Below are positions 54,840 through 64,000 of a stretch of DNA of 64,000 nt, one piece after another. Below the pieces are notes generated by a model. The model was not told where the DNA came from and searched no databases. It saw only the letters and a list, made by a program, of their open reading frames with translations. A program made the position numbers and the translations under genes. The DNA is from Hansfordia pulvinata. Taxonomy: Eukaryota > Ascomycota > Sordariomycetes > Xylariales. Positions within the stretch are counted from its first letter, which is position 1; every line of letters starts with the position of its first letter. The DNA lies in contig BJKQ01000010.1 in assembly GCA_006538405.1 (NCBI GenBank), positions 1,798,001 to 1,862,000 of the forward strand, written 5' to 3'.

Positions 54840-55636
54840 GCTTGTCGTGTGTCATCCAATACCTGCTTGACCAAGCTATATAGAAGATGGGCCCACGATG
54901 ATAGGCAGCGCGCGAGCCACGAGTATGTTCTGCATCTGATGGAGAGCTCGCGCGCCGCGTTTATCGGCATTGAACAGCCGTGTCTGTCGCATGCTGTCGC
55001 TGTCCACGCAACCATGTGTTGATCGACAGCCTGGCGCGTGTAGCCAGTGGCGTACATAGCGCCAGCGGGGCGTTTACGGATAGTGCACCTAGAGCGAGCA
55101 CAAGTAGTGCCCCGCACATCCTGGCTGCGAAGATACCTTACTTCTGCCCATGACTCGGTCGCGTAAAGTGGCCAGCCGGCGCGTCGCGTCCGGCCAAGTC
55201 ACAACGCGTCCGGCCGTATTCAGCCATCTTTTGCCCTGTCCCGCGCATCGGTTCGTGACGCGCCGTTCCGCCTCATCCACACCCACGCATCCCACGCATC
55301 CTCCACCCACGTTTCGTGTCACACTGCGCGGCACCTCAATACTGCATGAACTGATATCCCAAGCGAGTAGCCAGATAATATCCAGCAAAATCGAATTCCC
55401 ATCACCAATTTGGCAACAGCCAGGCCGCACATCTGGCCACGCCACTCATCTTGACCACAACAACGACCAGCCGCTTCGACTTCTCTCCGCGCCAGGTCCG
55501 CATCGTGGTAAATCACTCTTAAATCGAGGCTTGATACATACATGCCCTCGGATAACGGGAGTTGAGCCTGGGCCACGGACAGGCAAGCCTCGGTCCAGTA
55601 TCCCAGCACACGCCAACCAGCGTCGGCGCCGTCAAG
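54840..55636. other. Intergenic region, no gene seen
   Basis: 3' flank of VMA12 and upstream region of the Eco1-type zinc-finger gene. No strong repeats and no domain-bearing open frame. Confidence 0.6.
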
Positions 55637-56735
55637 ATGGAGTCGCCCGAGGAGCCCAGTGCCCCCTCTTTCATGCAACAGAGAGCCTTTAAGCATGCGG
55701 ACCGATCGTGAGTCGGCCTTCCGGTGTTCTCTACTGGCTACAGTAACCTTTAAGCTGACCCATCACAGTCGTCCACTGCGTACATATAGCAAGCGGGCGC
55801 CCTCAACCGACGTCTTCTCCAAGTCCTCGTCCCCAGCGTCACCCGCTTGCGAAAATGAGCCTCCCGCGAAGAAACGTCGCGTACAAGAGAGCACGCCAGC
55901 GACTTCGACATCGCGTCCGCCTCTCCTGATTTCAGCAGCTCCCGAAACAGAGGGCCAACCCACATGTTCACGGGCACCAAATGATGTCGCACTGCAAGCG
56001 CCCACTCCCACACCGACGCCCGCGCCAAAGCCGCAAGCCCCAGTCACCGCCGCCTCGAAGGGAACAATCATGAACTACTTCAAGGTCGTGTCTCCTTCGT
56101 CCTCTTCGTCCGCCTCCGAAAGTGGACCCGCGTCCGTGGAGAAGAAAGTCAGCATGATCACTTCGTCGCCTCCCGAATCCACCGCAGCGGCAAGACGGCG
56201 AGTTCGCCCGAGGCGTTTAACCACGCGTTTCACGGCCCGAGAGGCGGAGCAGGCATCGGAGGACGAGGACGACCGCGCGACGACAAACGAAACCCCGAGA
56301 CACGGCGCAGAGGACGCCGAATCCACACGAAGACGAAGTCGGCGACGGAAAAACTCGATTCTTACGGAAAAGCCCTCGTCCAGCCTGAATGCAACTGCTG
56401 CGACTGCAGCTGTCAAGGCAACAGTGACAGAGCCAGACAAGAGGAGGAAGGTTCTGTTGCATGCCCCCAAAGCCGCGACGTTCAAGAAACAACAGCCATC
56501 AGCGAAGGGTACGGTGCAGACCACTCTCAATCTTTCTCTAGGATACTCCATGTCGCAATCCGAGAGCAGCACCGCAAACGCTTCGGGGTTCCAAGAGTGC
56601 CGTGGCTGTGGCATGCTCTACAACCCACTCCACCCCAAAGACGCTCGCTTTCATGCTCGCCGGCATGATGCGCTCCTACAAGAACGCCAACGTGAGCGCC
56701 AGCTCGAAATGGCCGAGCTTCAAGAGGACGAATGA
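55637..56735 (+). CDS. Protein with Eco1/ESCO-type zinc finger, no acetyltransferase domain
   Basis: Exons 55637-55707 and 55769-56735 (61-nt intron, GTGAGT...CTGACC...CACAG) give 345 residues. The join restores SRPLRTYSKR near the N-terminus, which together with the Pro/Ser-rich basic middle resembles cohesin acetyltransferases of the Eco1 group. Near the end is QTTLNLSLGYS, followed by a C2H2 finger, CRGCGMLYNP...DARFHARRH (C301, C304, H319, H323), the zf-C2H2_3 type found in Eco1. In Eco1 the finger is followed by the acetyltransferase domain; here the protein stops 22 residues after the last His. The QTTL segment sits where Eco1 has a PCNA-interaction-like motif. Basic stretches (KRRRV-like, RRRSRRRK) suggest nuclear import. 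Function inferred only from the finger. Confidence 0.82.
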
Positions 56736-57371
56736 TGATGTCGCTATTCAGCCAGATGGAGTGTGGTCTGTATAGGATGCTCGACCTGGCTGGTTGACTA
56801 ATTGTGGCGTGGACTTTGCGCTGGACTTGCGCTGGACTTTGCCCAAGGCTGTACACAACGAGATACACCACAAGTATTGGTGGATTCCGCTCAGCAGCTG
56901 GGACATGGAGCGAGGGCACCTACGAAAGGAGCCCATGCCAGCAGTGAAACGCCGACCGCGGGTCGTCCCTATTGCATGGCCAACCCCTCCACCGATGGGA
57001 GGAACTGGGGCTCGGATGTCCGCCCCGCGGCACATCTCGCGCGCTGTTTCTTGCCGCGTCCAGGCGCACGGCATCACCCGTTTGACAAGTTTGAAAAAAG
57101 TTGAACGCAAGTGGCGAGCGGATATTGGAGTCATAGGTTGACGGGCAACCATGGTAAAATTAGACATAGGGCAACGAAGATACGCTTCTCATGAGATGAA
57201 ATGAAAAATCCTTGCTTCCACCAAACTTCACAGCACCCAGGCAGTACTCGAGTAACGTGAGAGGCCAGGCTGCTAGCAATGACCAGGAAGCTCATGAAAA
57301 GCGTCCTGGGGCCTTGGCCGGCCCGAGCCGCCCGCCTCGTGGAATTCCCCGACAAGTGTTTCCTCCTTGTC
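56736..57371. other. Convergent intergenic region, no gene seen
   Basis: I looked here in all frames for a continuation with an acetyltransferase domain for the upstream zinc-finger gene and found none. Confidence 0.6.
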
Positions 57372-57902
57372 TCAAGCCCGCTTCTTCAGCCCGCTGGCAG
57401 GCGCAGCAGGCGGCGCGGGGTCGCGGATGCCGACGCCGGCGACGAACAGGGAGCGCAGCAGGGCAACCCAGGCGGTCAAGCCCCAGCAGGCCCAGTCGGC
57501 GGCGTACCAGTCGGCGGGGTTGAGGCGGCCCTGGTCGCGTTGGATGAGGAACTGGGCGATGAGCAAGAGGATGTCGGTGGTCAAGATGCTGGCCTGGACG
57601 AGCTTCCAGACCCTCAGGCCGGCGTAGCGCGAGCGGAGGAGGACGGCCGTGAGGACAAAGATGGTCGCGTAGGCGCCGCCCAGCTGCAGCATCAGAGGCG
57701 TGCCCAGGCGAGGCTCCCAGGGGATGTTGGCCTGCGGGGGCACGTAGGTCGTCCAGAAGTCGGCGGGAGTCGCCCAGGTGGCGTACACGGTGTAGAGGCA
57801 CGGCAGCGGGTCCGCCCACGTGAACCACACCCGGTACAGGGCGGGAATGCGCGACGTCGAGTCCGCCGGGTCTTGCGGGTAGAGGGCTTGCTGGGGTGCC
57901 AT
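57372..57902 (-). CDS. Four-TM fungal membrane protein, DUF7704-like
   Basis: Single exon, 176 residues from ATG 57902. The order is a short N-terminus, then IPALYRVWFTWADPL and four predicted hydrophobic segments (about residues 20-40, 70-93, 100-122 and 135-160), ending in a basic GLKKRA. The pattern PALYRxxFTxxDP followed by four helices matches fungal DUF7704 proteins, whose function is not known. The frame is open upstream to 58166, but that part is low-complexity and not conserved-looking. It is divergent from the Zn2Cys6 regulator gene. Confidence 0.8.
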   Translation of the reverse strand: MAPQQALYPQDPADSTSRIPALYRVWFTWADPLPCLYTVYATWATPADFWTTYVPPQANIPWEPRLGTPLMLQLGGAYATIFVLTAVLLRSRYAGLRVWKLVQASILTTDILLLIAQFLIQRDQGRLNPADWYAADWACWGLTAWVALLRSLFVAGVGIRDPAPPAAPASGLKKRA

Positions 57903-59482
57903 TGCGGGCGGAATGATGAGTGGGCTGTCTGGGCCGGGTCGGGGTGGCAAACGTGAAACGTGGAAGCTCCGGTTTCTTGGGGTGCGCGTCGTCGTCGGGT
58001 TTGATCGCTTCTGCTGCTGCGGCTTGGAGGGAAAGAAAAGAGATGGAAAGGGTCGCCAGTCTCTCGGAAGCAGGCCGTTGCCTTTAACACATGGCGATGG
58101 AGCTTCAGCCGCACGGCACTGCTCGGGCCCCCGCTTGGCTGGGATGCCCCGACACTCCGAGGGCAATTAATCAGAGATGCTTGTCGGCTGAGGGCCGGGC
58201 TGAAAGGGACGCAGTCTAAAATCTCACCAGTACGTCCGACGTGGCCGCCGAGCCGGGGGTCTCTGCTTTTTGGATGGGACGATTCGCCATTTCAAGCGCC
58301 CAGGCACCGTTGTTCACGCTAACCATCGCAGTATTCGTAGGGAAGCGATGGAGCCGACCAAGAGCAAGTCAAGCGAGGCGACGAGCCGATGCCGCCAGCT
58401 ACTTCTTATGCCTCAAGTGGCCGTGCTGTTGTCTTCTTCGAGGGTTGACGGCAGATTCCAGGCCCGGGCGGCCTTCGCATGACGTGTATTGTAGTTGTGG
58501 CCGGCCGAGACGGCCCCACGATCCCCTCCAGTCACCGACGCCGCCAGGATGTCGTTCCGCCCCGGCAGATACCGCCGGCTCCGGGGGCCGCGGCTGTGGG
58601 GAGAGAAACCCAGGGTGCACTTCGCGAACGGGCGGCAAACAGAGGTGGAGTCGATTGTAGGTCGAAAGCGTAGCGACGTGGTGAGGAAAGCAGTCATCTG
58701 GTGCTGCGGAGTGCCTCTCATCGGTACGCCTCGTGGTGTACCTCACTGGAGATCTTGGGAAGGTGCGACCGGGCGTGCAACGGGAGACAAATATTCGGGC
58801 AGGTTCGCGGGCTCGGCGGCCTGAGCCTAAGCAGGTACTCGACGACCCTCTCTTTTGCACACCAGTTTTTTTGCAATAGAGCTGTCGCCGTTCGATCCCA
58901 TTCAGCACCCTTTTATTTCTACCACCTCTCGGCGCGCGGCACGAGGCTCTCTGGCAGATGGGTGAGCACGCGGCCGCCAGGCGTTCGGTCAGCAACCTCG
59001 CGCAAAGCCGTGCTTTTGTCCAGGGGCATCCCCAGTTCATGATGGGGGCCAAACTGGCGGTGCATCGCACAGGCCGAACAACAGCATGGAGGCCACCGAG
59101 GACGATCCGCAGGGCTGACCAGCAGCCCCGACTTACTCGCACAGGGCCCCGCCAAACCGAGCGCGGCGGTGCAGGGCGCCGTGGCCCCCAAGCGCCTCCC
59201 GCCGGCCCTTCCCAGCGGGTCTTCGGCTTATTCCTGTGAATATCTCGGTCTTTTCCGCCGCAAAAGCTCGGGGCGGGCCACCCAGTCCTCGGCCTTTTCA
59301 TTGAAATAGGCCTCTCCTCTCGCTCTTGCATATGCCGCCCGCGCACTTGGCCAGCTTCAACTCGACGATTATAGACGGAACCGAGGAGCCCTTTGCATTT
59401 CGCTCGATTCTTGACAGCCGGCTCGGTCCATCAGCCAAAGACACCCGGGGGCAGCCCGAGCAAATCTGACTGTCGTTGGGTT
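57903..59482. promoter_or_regulatory. Shared upstream region of DUF7704-like gene and Zn2Cys6 regulator
   Basis: A 1.58-kb divergent region. A minus-strand open frame of 315 codons (59346-58399) has no recognisable domain and a biased Arg/Pro-rich composition, so I leave it out. No TATA box is clear. Confidence 0.55.
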
Positions 59483-62400
59483 ATGTCCGAGCCCGTCCGT
59501 AAGCGGCGCAGGCCCGCCAAATCATGCAGGCAGTGAGTAGACGACCCCCCCCCTCTTCGATGCCCCCCCCCCCCCCCCCCCCTCTCCCCCTTGGTGCTTT
59601 GACAGCCAGCGGGCTATAGCCAATCGGGGGGTTTGGAGCTGGAACCTTCACCCCTCAAGCTCACAGCCTCGGTGGGAAATCATACGAGGTCTTCTCTGCT
59701 GACGTCTCCTGCAAGATGCCGTGAGAGAAAGATCCGCTGCGACAGGAGCCAGCCATGTAAGCCGTGTATGCGGTCACGGGCGGCCCTTAAATGCACGTAT
59801 GACCTCGATCCCCGAGAGTCAGGCACGGACTTCTCCGTCGACGGAGACGACGTCGATACCTTCGATCTGCCCAGCCGCCCTGTGCCGGGCGACGATCTAC
59901 CGGGCGAGGAGGAGGAGGAAGAGGAGGACCCGCAGGCGCAGAGCTCCTCTGCGGCCAACAGTCTCCACGGCACGGGCGCAGCGTCGCAGCAGATCTTGTC
60001 CATGAATGCTTCTTCGGTTTCTGCCGCTGCCAATGCCACTGCTGCCGCCGCTTCGTCCTCTGGATCACCTCACCCACCTGAACCCGCGGTGGGTGGTGCC
60101 GCATCTGCTGCAGACACAGCCCAAACCCGTTCTCCAGAGCCCGCCAAGCCTGCTAAGCCCGCCCCTATCGGCCGGCTCCGGCTGCAGAAAGGGGCGGAGC
60201 AAAGCGTCGCCGGGGCCGTGAGGAATCTGCACCATCGCTTGTCGCACCTGGAGAAACGTCTAATCACACAGGCCAGGGATAACTCGATATCCGACAAGAA
60301 CGTCCTCGGGGTGGTGGCGCCCAGGCCCCATCTCCGCGTCGAGAATGTCAAGACCAAGGTGTTCGGATCCAGCCACTGGATGCACACGCTGCAGCAAGTA
60401 CTTACCGACTCCGCCCCTTACTTCTACATCCCCCTCCTCACTTACCTGACCTGGTTGCAGTACACTGTGCTGTCTGAAGTCCAGTCGCAGCCGACAGACT
60501 CGTTCGACAACGACGAGGAGGATGTCGTTCAGTGGTTCCGGGAGGCCTACAATGCCCGGCAGTTTGCAAAGAGCCGCGAGACGTCGATGCTGCGGGACGT
60601 CATGCCCGAGATCCTCGGCACCATCCCCTTGAAGGAGGTCTGCGATCAGGCCATTGACGGCTATGTACGCACCTTTGAGCCGATCTTCCGCATACTGCAC
60701 ATGCCGTCTTTCCTGCGAGACTATGATTCTTTTTGGCAGACGCCGGCCTCGTTGCCCCGGTCTTTCTTGATGAAGCTTGTCATGGTGCTGGCAATAGGCG
60801 GCGTATTTCTCCCCGACCCGGCACTGTCGAATCAGATCAGGGCCGTCGCTCGCGGATGGATGTACAGCACGCAGTGGTGGATATTCGGCCCAACCGAGCG
60901 CCAGGCCATGAGCATCGACGGCGTCCAGGTCATGTGCCTGGCCCTCCTGGCACGCCACGCAAACTCGTTTGGAGGAGCCGCGTCGATAGCCACGGATGCG
61001 CTCCTAAAGCTCGCCTTCACCGTCGGCCTCAACATAGACCCGAGCTCCCTCAGCTCGATCAGCGTGCTCGAGGCCGAGCTCCGAAGGCGGCTGTGGCTGA
61101 CGGTGCAGGAGCTGACCGTCCTGTTCTCGCTTGACTCGACGATGCCCTTGCTCCTCTCGACAGACGAGTTTCCGGCTTTCCCGCCCAGCAATATCCGCGA
61201 CAGCGATATCGGCAGCGAAAAGAAGCGAGCCAAGCCGAGCCTCAATCAGTACTCTGGTCTGGACTGCTCCCTGCAGTTGCTGCTTTACAAGTCACTGCCT
61301 TTACGGTGCCGCATCGTCCGCGAGCTCAACAACGGCCAGGTGACGCGCGTTTACCAGAAGGCCGTTGACGATGGCAACGAGCTGAATGCGCACTGCCGCG
61401 AGATAGCGGCGCACTTTGAGGCCCTGGCCGCCGAGGACGACCCCTCTCCGTTCGATGACTTCCATCGCAAGCTGCTCGACGTCTACTTGCGGCGCATCAT
61501 CATTTTCGTCCATCGCCCCTTTTGCATGCAGGCGCGACGCGACCCGCGCTTCTTCCTCTCGCGCAAGGTCTGTCTCGAGTCTAGCATGATCACCACGTCC
61601 CACGTCCACGCCATGAATCTCCCACACCCGCCCGAGGACGACTTTTCCCGGCTGGGAATCCGCGGCTCGGGATTCTTCAAGGCTGCACTCAGCTCTGACG
61701 CCGTGTCCGCCATCAGTGGCGAGGTCGTCGCGCAGATCGAGGACGAGGCAGCAGCCAGGGAAGGCAAGCAACAGTCGTCGGCGGCGGCGGCAGAGGATGA
61801 TTCTGCTGCTTCTGGTCGCCGTGTCTCGGACGCCGAAGCGGCGCGGAAGAAACGGCGGGCAGAAGCGGCAGCGGCCAAGGCAGCCATGTCGGACCCCCTG
61901 GTGCAGCTCGCGCGGGCGAAGCGGGAGCCACTGATGCGGACGTTGCGGCACTGCCATTCGCAGCTGCGGCAGATTGTGGCCCTGGGCCGGCCCAGCGTGA
62001 AGAGGCACATTTTCGTGTCGGGCGTGCTGGCGCAGATCGAGGCTCTCGAGGCCGGCGAAGATCCTTTGCCCCGGGTCACAGCCGCGCTGAAAGCCGGACT
62101 ATTCGACTGTGTGAATTTGATGCGCGAGTCCGGGCAGTGCGACACGCCGTCCGATTTCAGTGGTGGCGGTGTCGGCGGGCAGGATTGGAGGTATGATGCT
62201 ATGGGAGGCCTCGGCGATGACTTTGGCGGAGGAGGAGGCGGAGGTGGAGGAGTTGCTGGCGGTGGGGGCGTAGGATACGATCCCTCTAGTTTCTTCGGGT
62301 TCGACTTCACTTCGATGGTAAGTTCGACTCTCACGGGACGTTCAGTGATGTTCCCAACATGCGTCTCGCAGGGTGTTTCCATCGCTTCGCGCATTGTGCT

Positions 62401-62552
62401 GACCTTCTTCCACTCTTTAGGCTACAGATATGGTGCTTGACGACATGCAGGACCTCCTGCACTCTCCGAGTGGGCAGGGCATGGACGGCGCTAATCTGGA
62501 TATGCTGGATGTTTCCTACTTCCCAGGCATGCCCCCAGGCGAAGGTGGGTAA
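59483..62552 (+). CDS. Zn2Cys6 transcription factor with fungal MHR domain
   Basis: Three exons (59483-59532, 59716-62317, 62421-62552; introns 183 and 103 nt) give 927 residues. Splicing the tiny first exon to exon 2 completes the binuclear cluster C15-x2-C18-x6-C25-x5-C31-x2-C34-x8-C43, preceded by a basic RKRRRPAK. The order is then an acidic/Ser/Ala linker, a coiled-coil-like helix (VRNLHHRLSHLEKRL), the middle-homology region (from about residue 250, FEPIFRILHMPSFLRDYDSFW), and a C-terminal Gly-rich segment with acidic/hydrophobic residues in the last exon (DMVLDDMQDLL), a plausible activation domain. Without the last splice the protein would end in an unrelated 36-residue tail. The target pathway is unknown. 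Confidence 0.92.
59563..59582 (+). repeat. Poly-C tract inside intron 1 of the Zn2Cys6 gene
   Basis: Twenty consecutive C, with another run of nine starting at 59545. Length calls here may be unreliable, but the run lies between donor (59533) and acceptor (59715) and does not affect coding. Confidence 0.85.
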
Positions 62553-62967
62553 GGTGGTTTGGCGATGCCGGGCGCTGGCCAAGGACAGCAGGAATACCTG
62601 AACGACGTGATGAGCTACGAACATGAATCAAACGATCAACGTCCCTCTTCAGGAACACGGCCCCTCCATGCTGTGCTAGGTCGGTTTGGCCTTGTGAGTT
62701 CAACCGGTGGATAGTATCAGCTTGGAGGCTCAGGCGGATCGCACCCTTCAAGCTTCCAGTGCGAGCAGTCGAGGTCAGCCCAGCAGGCCAAACACATTTT
62801 GAAGATTGACCCTGAAGCGCAAAAGTGTCACTCTGCAGTGACGAAGTCACCGTGGGTGCGAAAGGAGCTGACGTGTTAAAGATTTCTACTGTTACAAGAA
62901 GGAGATTGTTTATCGGGAGACGGACTAATTTTCCTTGAAGGCGATCATCACCTCCAAGCCTCCCTGT
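62553..62967. other. Convergent intergenic region, no gene seen
   Basis: 415 bp between the Zn2Cys6 gene (+) and the partial gene at the window end (-). No structure of note. Confidence 0.6.
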
Positions 62968-64000
62968 CTAGGATACGACAACGCGCGTGCGGCCGAGGTT
63001 GGCTACACGCCCGAACGGTGTTGTAGGGTCGCCCTCGCGCTGCGAAGTGACGCGGACCACAGGGAAGAATGTCCCCGAGGAGTTGTATCGATGCTCCAGC
63101 GTCGTTGTCGCGACCCTCTCCGTGCCCGCCGCTACCAGTGGATGGCTGGTGAAGTTGCCGGAACCGACGGGATCCCACTCGAGCGAAACGACAAAACCAG
63201 CCCCTGGCGGCACCTCAGCCCTGACGTCGAAGACCACGGAGTCCCCCCTGCCCGCGACGGCTCGTCCCCCTCTTCCGCCCGCCACCGCGAGCGACACGAC
63301 AGGCTGGACGCCAGCCCGCTCCGTCGCGGCCCCGGGTACGATGATCTGGGCCGCCCATTCGGCGACGTCATACCGGGTCGAAGCCGGCGGCGCGACGCCT
63401 TCCTCGACCCACCGCGCCAGATCACGAAGCGCCTGCTCGATCACGCCGCCATAGTTCACCAGCTGGGCGTCCAGTTCGCCCGAGGCGTGTGTCGGGTAGT
63501 CGTGGTTGGCGTGCTCAGTGTACCAGAGGCGGTAGGAGTCGTCGAGGTCCGCGCCGCCTTCCGCGCGCAGCGCTCGGCTCACGCGGCCCCGGTACCAGTC
63601 GGCCTGCCAAGGGAAGGCATCGCTATCGACCAGGTTGTCAACGACAATCATCTTGGCGCCGGCGGGGATCCGGCCCGTGTGCGTCCCGCCGCCGCTGGCG
63701 CGGCGCGCTTGGTCACGGGACATGTCCACGGGCCGCTGTGGGTAGAGCGGTTGGCCGGTCGAGGCGTTGCGGAGCCAGTCGAGCCCGTAAAACCCCATAT
63801 CTGGAGGGGGAAGCGCGTGACGGTGGTACGACGACATGGCAACGAACCAGCTGTTGTCCAGGCGCACGCGGCACCCTTTGGTGACGGCTGTACTGCCGTC
63901 GTCGAGCACCAGCGTGGACGACGTGGCGTTCAGCGTCCCTGATAGGGCTGTGCCGGCGTCGCCGTCCTCTCGGCCGCGACAGAGCAGCGTCATCTCGACC
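62968..64000 (-). CDS. Uncharacterised protein with PKD-like C-terminal domain, 3' part
   Basis: The frame is open to the window edge and its 5' end lies beyond 64000; 343 residues are visible before the TAG at 62970-62968. The first part has MIVVDNLVDSDAFPWQADWYRGRV, then DDSYRLWYTEHANHD and LVNYGGVIEQALRDLARWVEEGVAPPAS, which resembles the late part of alpha/beta-hydrolase-like proteins, where an Asp and a His follow the nucleophile; the nucleophile region is not in the window. The last roughly 100 residues (from PVVSLAVAGG, with VVSLEWDPVGSGNF and HRYNSSGTFFPVVRVTSQR) look like a PKD-type beta-sandwich. Asn-x-Ser/Thr sites fit a secreted protein. I cannot name an enzyme activity. Confidence 0.72.
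   Translation of the reverse strand, partial: VEMTLLCRGREDGDAGTALSGTLNATSSTLVLDDGSTAVTKGCRVRLDNSWFVAMSSYHRHALPPPDMGFYGLDWLRNASTGQPLYPQRPVDMSRDQARRASGGGTHTGRIPAGAKMIVVDNLVDSDAFPWQADWYRGRVSRALRAEGGADLDDSYRLWYTEHANHDYPTHASGELDAQLVNYGGVIEQALRDLARWVEEGVAPPASTRYDVAEWAAQIIVPGAATERAGVQPVVSLAVAGGRGGRAVAGRGDSVVFDVRAEVPPGAGFVVSLEWDPVGSGNFTSHPLVAAGTERVATTTLEHRYNSSGTFFPVVRVTSQREGDPTTPFGRVANLGRTRVVVS

Noticed and set aside
58399..59346. 315-codon minus-strand frame in the divergent promoter
   Set aside because: Arg/Pro/Cys-rich, no domain, lies wholly in the upstream region of the Zn2Cys6 gene.

Overview
The window is nuclear DNA of a filamentous ascomycete, most likely a Sordariomycete. Evidence for this: short GT...CTAAC-like...AG introns (46-216 nt), CT- and CAA-rich 5' leaders, GC-rich codon use, and fungal-specific families (Zn2Cys6 regulator, GtaA-type glutaminase, DUF7704-like membrane protein, Vma12, mL49/Img2). 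I recognise 18 protein genes. Two are cut by the window ends. Eleven contain introns that I placed by joining reading frames at splice signals and checking that conserved motifs were restored.

Layout. 0-1 kb: end of an oxysterol-binding protein (+). 2.7-3.9 kb: atypical NAD(P)-binding reductase (+). 6.1-7.0 kb: GNAT acetyltransferase with a poly-Q tail (+). 8.8-10.5 kb: secreted nucleoside-hydrolase-like protein (+). 13.1-13.5 kb: small Gly-rich 11-residue-repeat protein behind a clear TATA box (+). 15.3-19.5 kb: VPS41 of the HOPS complex (-), with two apparent one-base frameshifts, divergent from APC1 of the anaphase-promoting complex (+, 20.8-26.8 kb). 26.8-34.3 kb: a 7.6 kb gene-poor tract rich in microsatellites and in a recurring octamer TACTCGTA/TACGAGTA. 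34.3-36.5 kb: single-pass cell-surface protein (+). 36.5-41.3 kb: a second gene-poor tract with a degenerate tRNA-like element. 41.3-42.8 kb: stand-alone response-regulator protein (-). 43.6-44.9 kb: eIF3e (-), divergent from mitochondrial ribosomal protein mL49 (+). 47.3-49.9 kb: secreted glutaminase (-). 51.5-53.0 kb: COQ1 polyprenyl diphosphate synthase (-), divergent from the V-ATPase assembly factor VMA12 (+). 55.6-56.7 kb: protein with an Eco1-type zinc finger but no acetyltransferase domain (+). 57.4-57.9 kb: four-TM DUF7704-like protein (-), divergent from a Zn2Cys6 transcription factor (+, 59.5-62.6 kb). 63-64 kb: 3' part of an uncharacterised protein with a PKD-like end (-).

Most of the genes are unrelated housekeeping genes, several in divergent pairs sharing 0.8-1.6 kb promoters (VPS41/APC1, eIF3e/mL49, COQ1/VMA12, DUF7704/C6-TF). 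I see no biosynthetic cluster, transposon, CRISPR array or ribosomal RNA. The most unusual signals are the dense, partly palindromic TACTCGTA octamer family, the paired frameshifts in VPS41, the in-frame stop-free intron in the GNAT gene, the Eco1-type zinc finger without its enzyme, a 27-bp duplication across the eIF3e stop codon, and the altered receiver domain.
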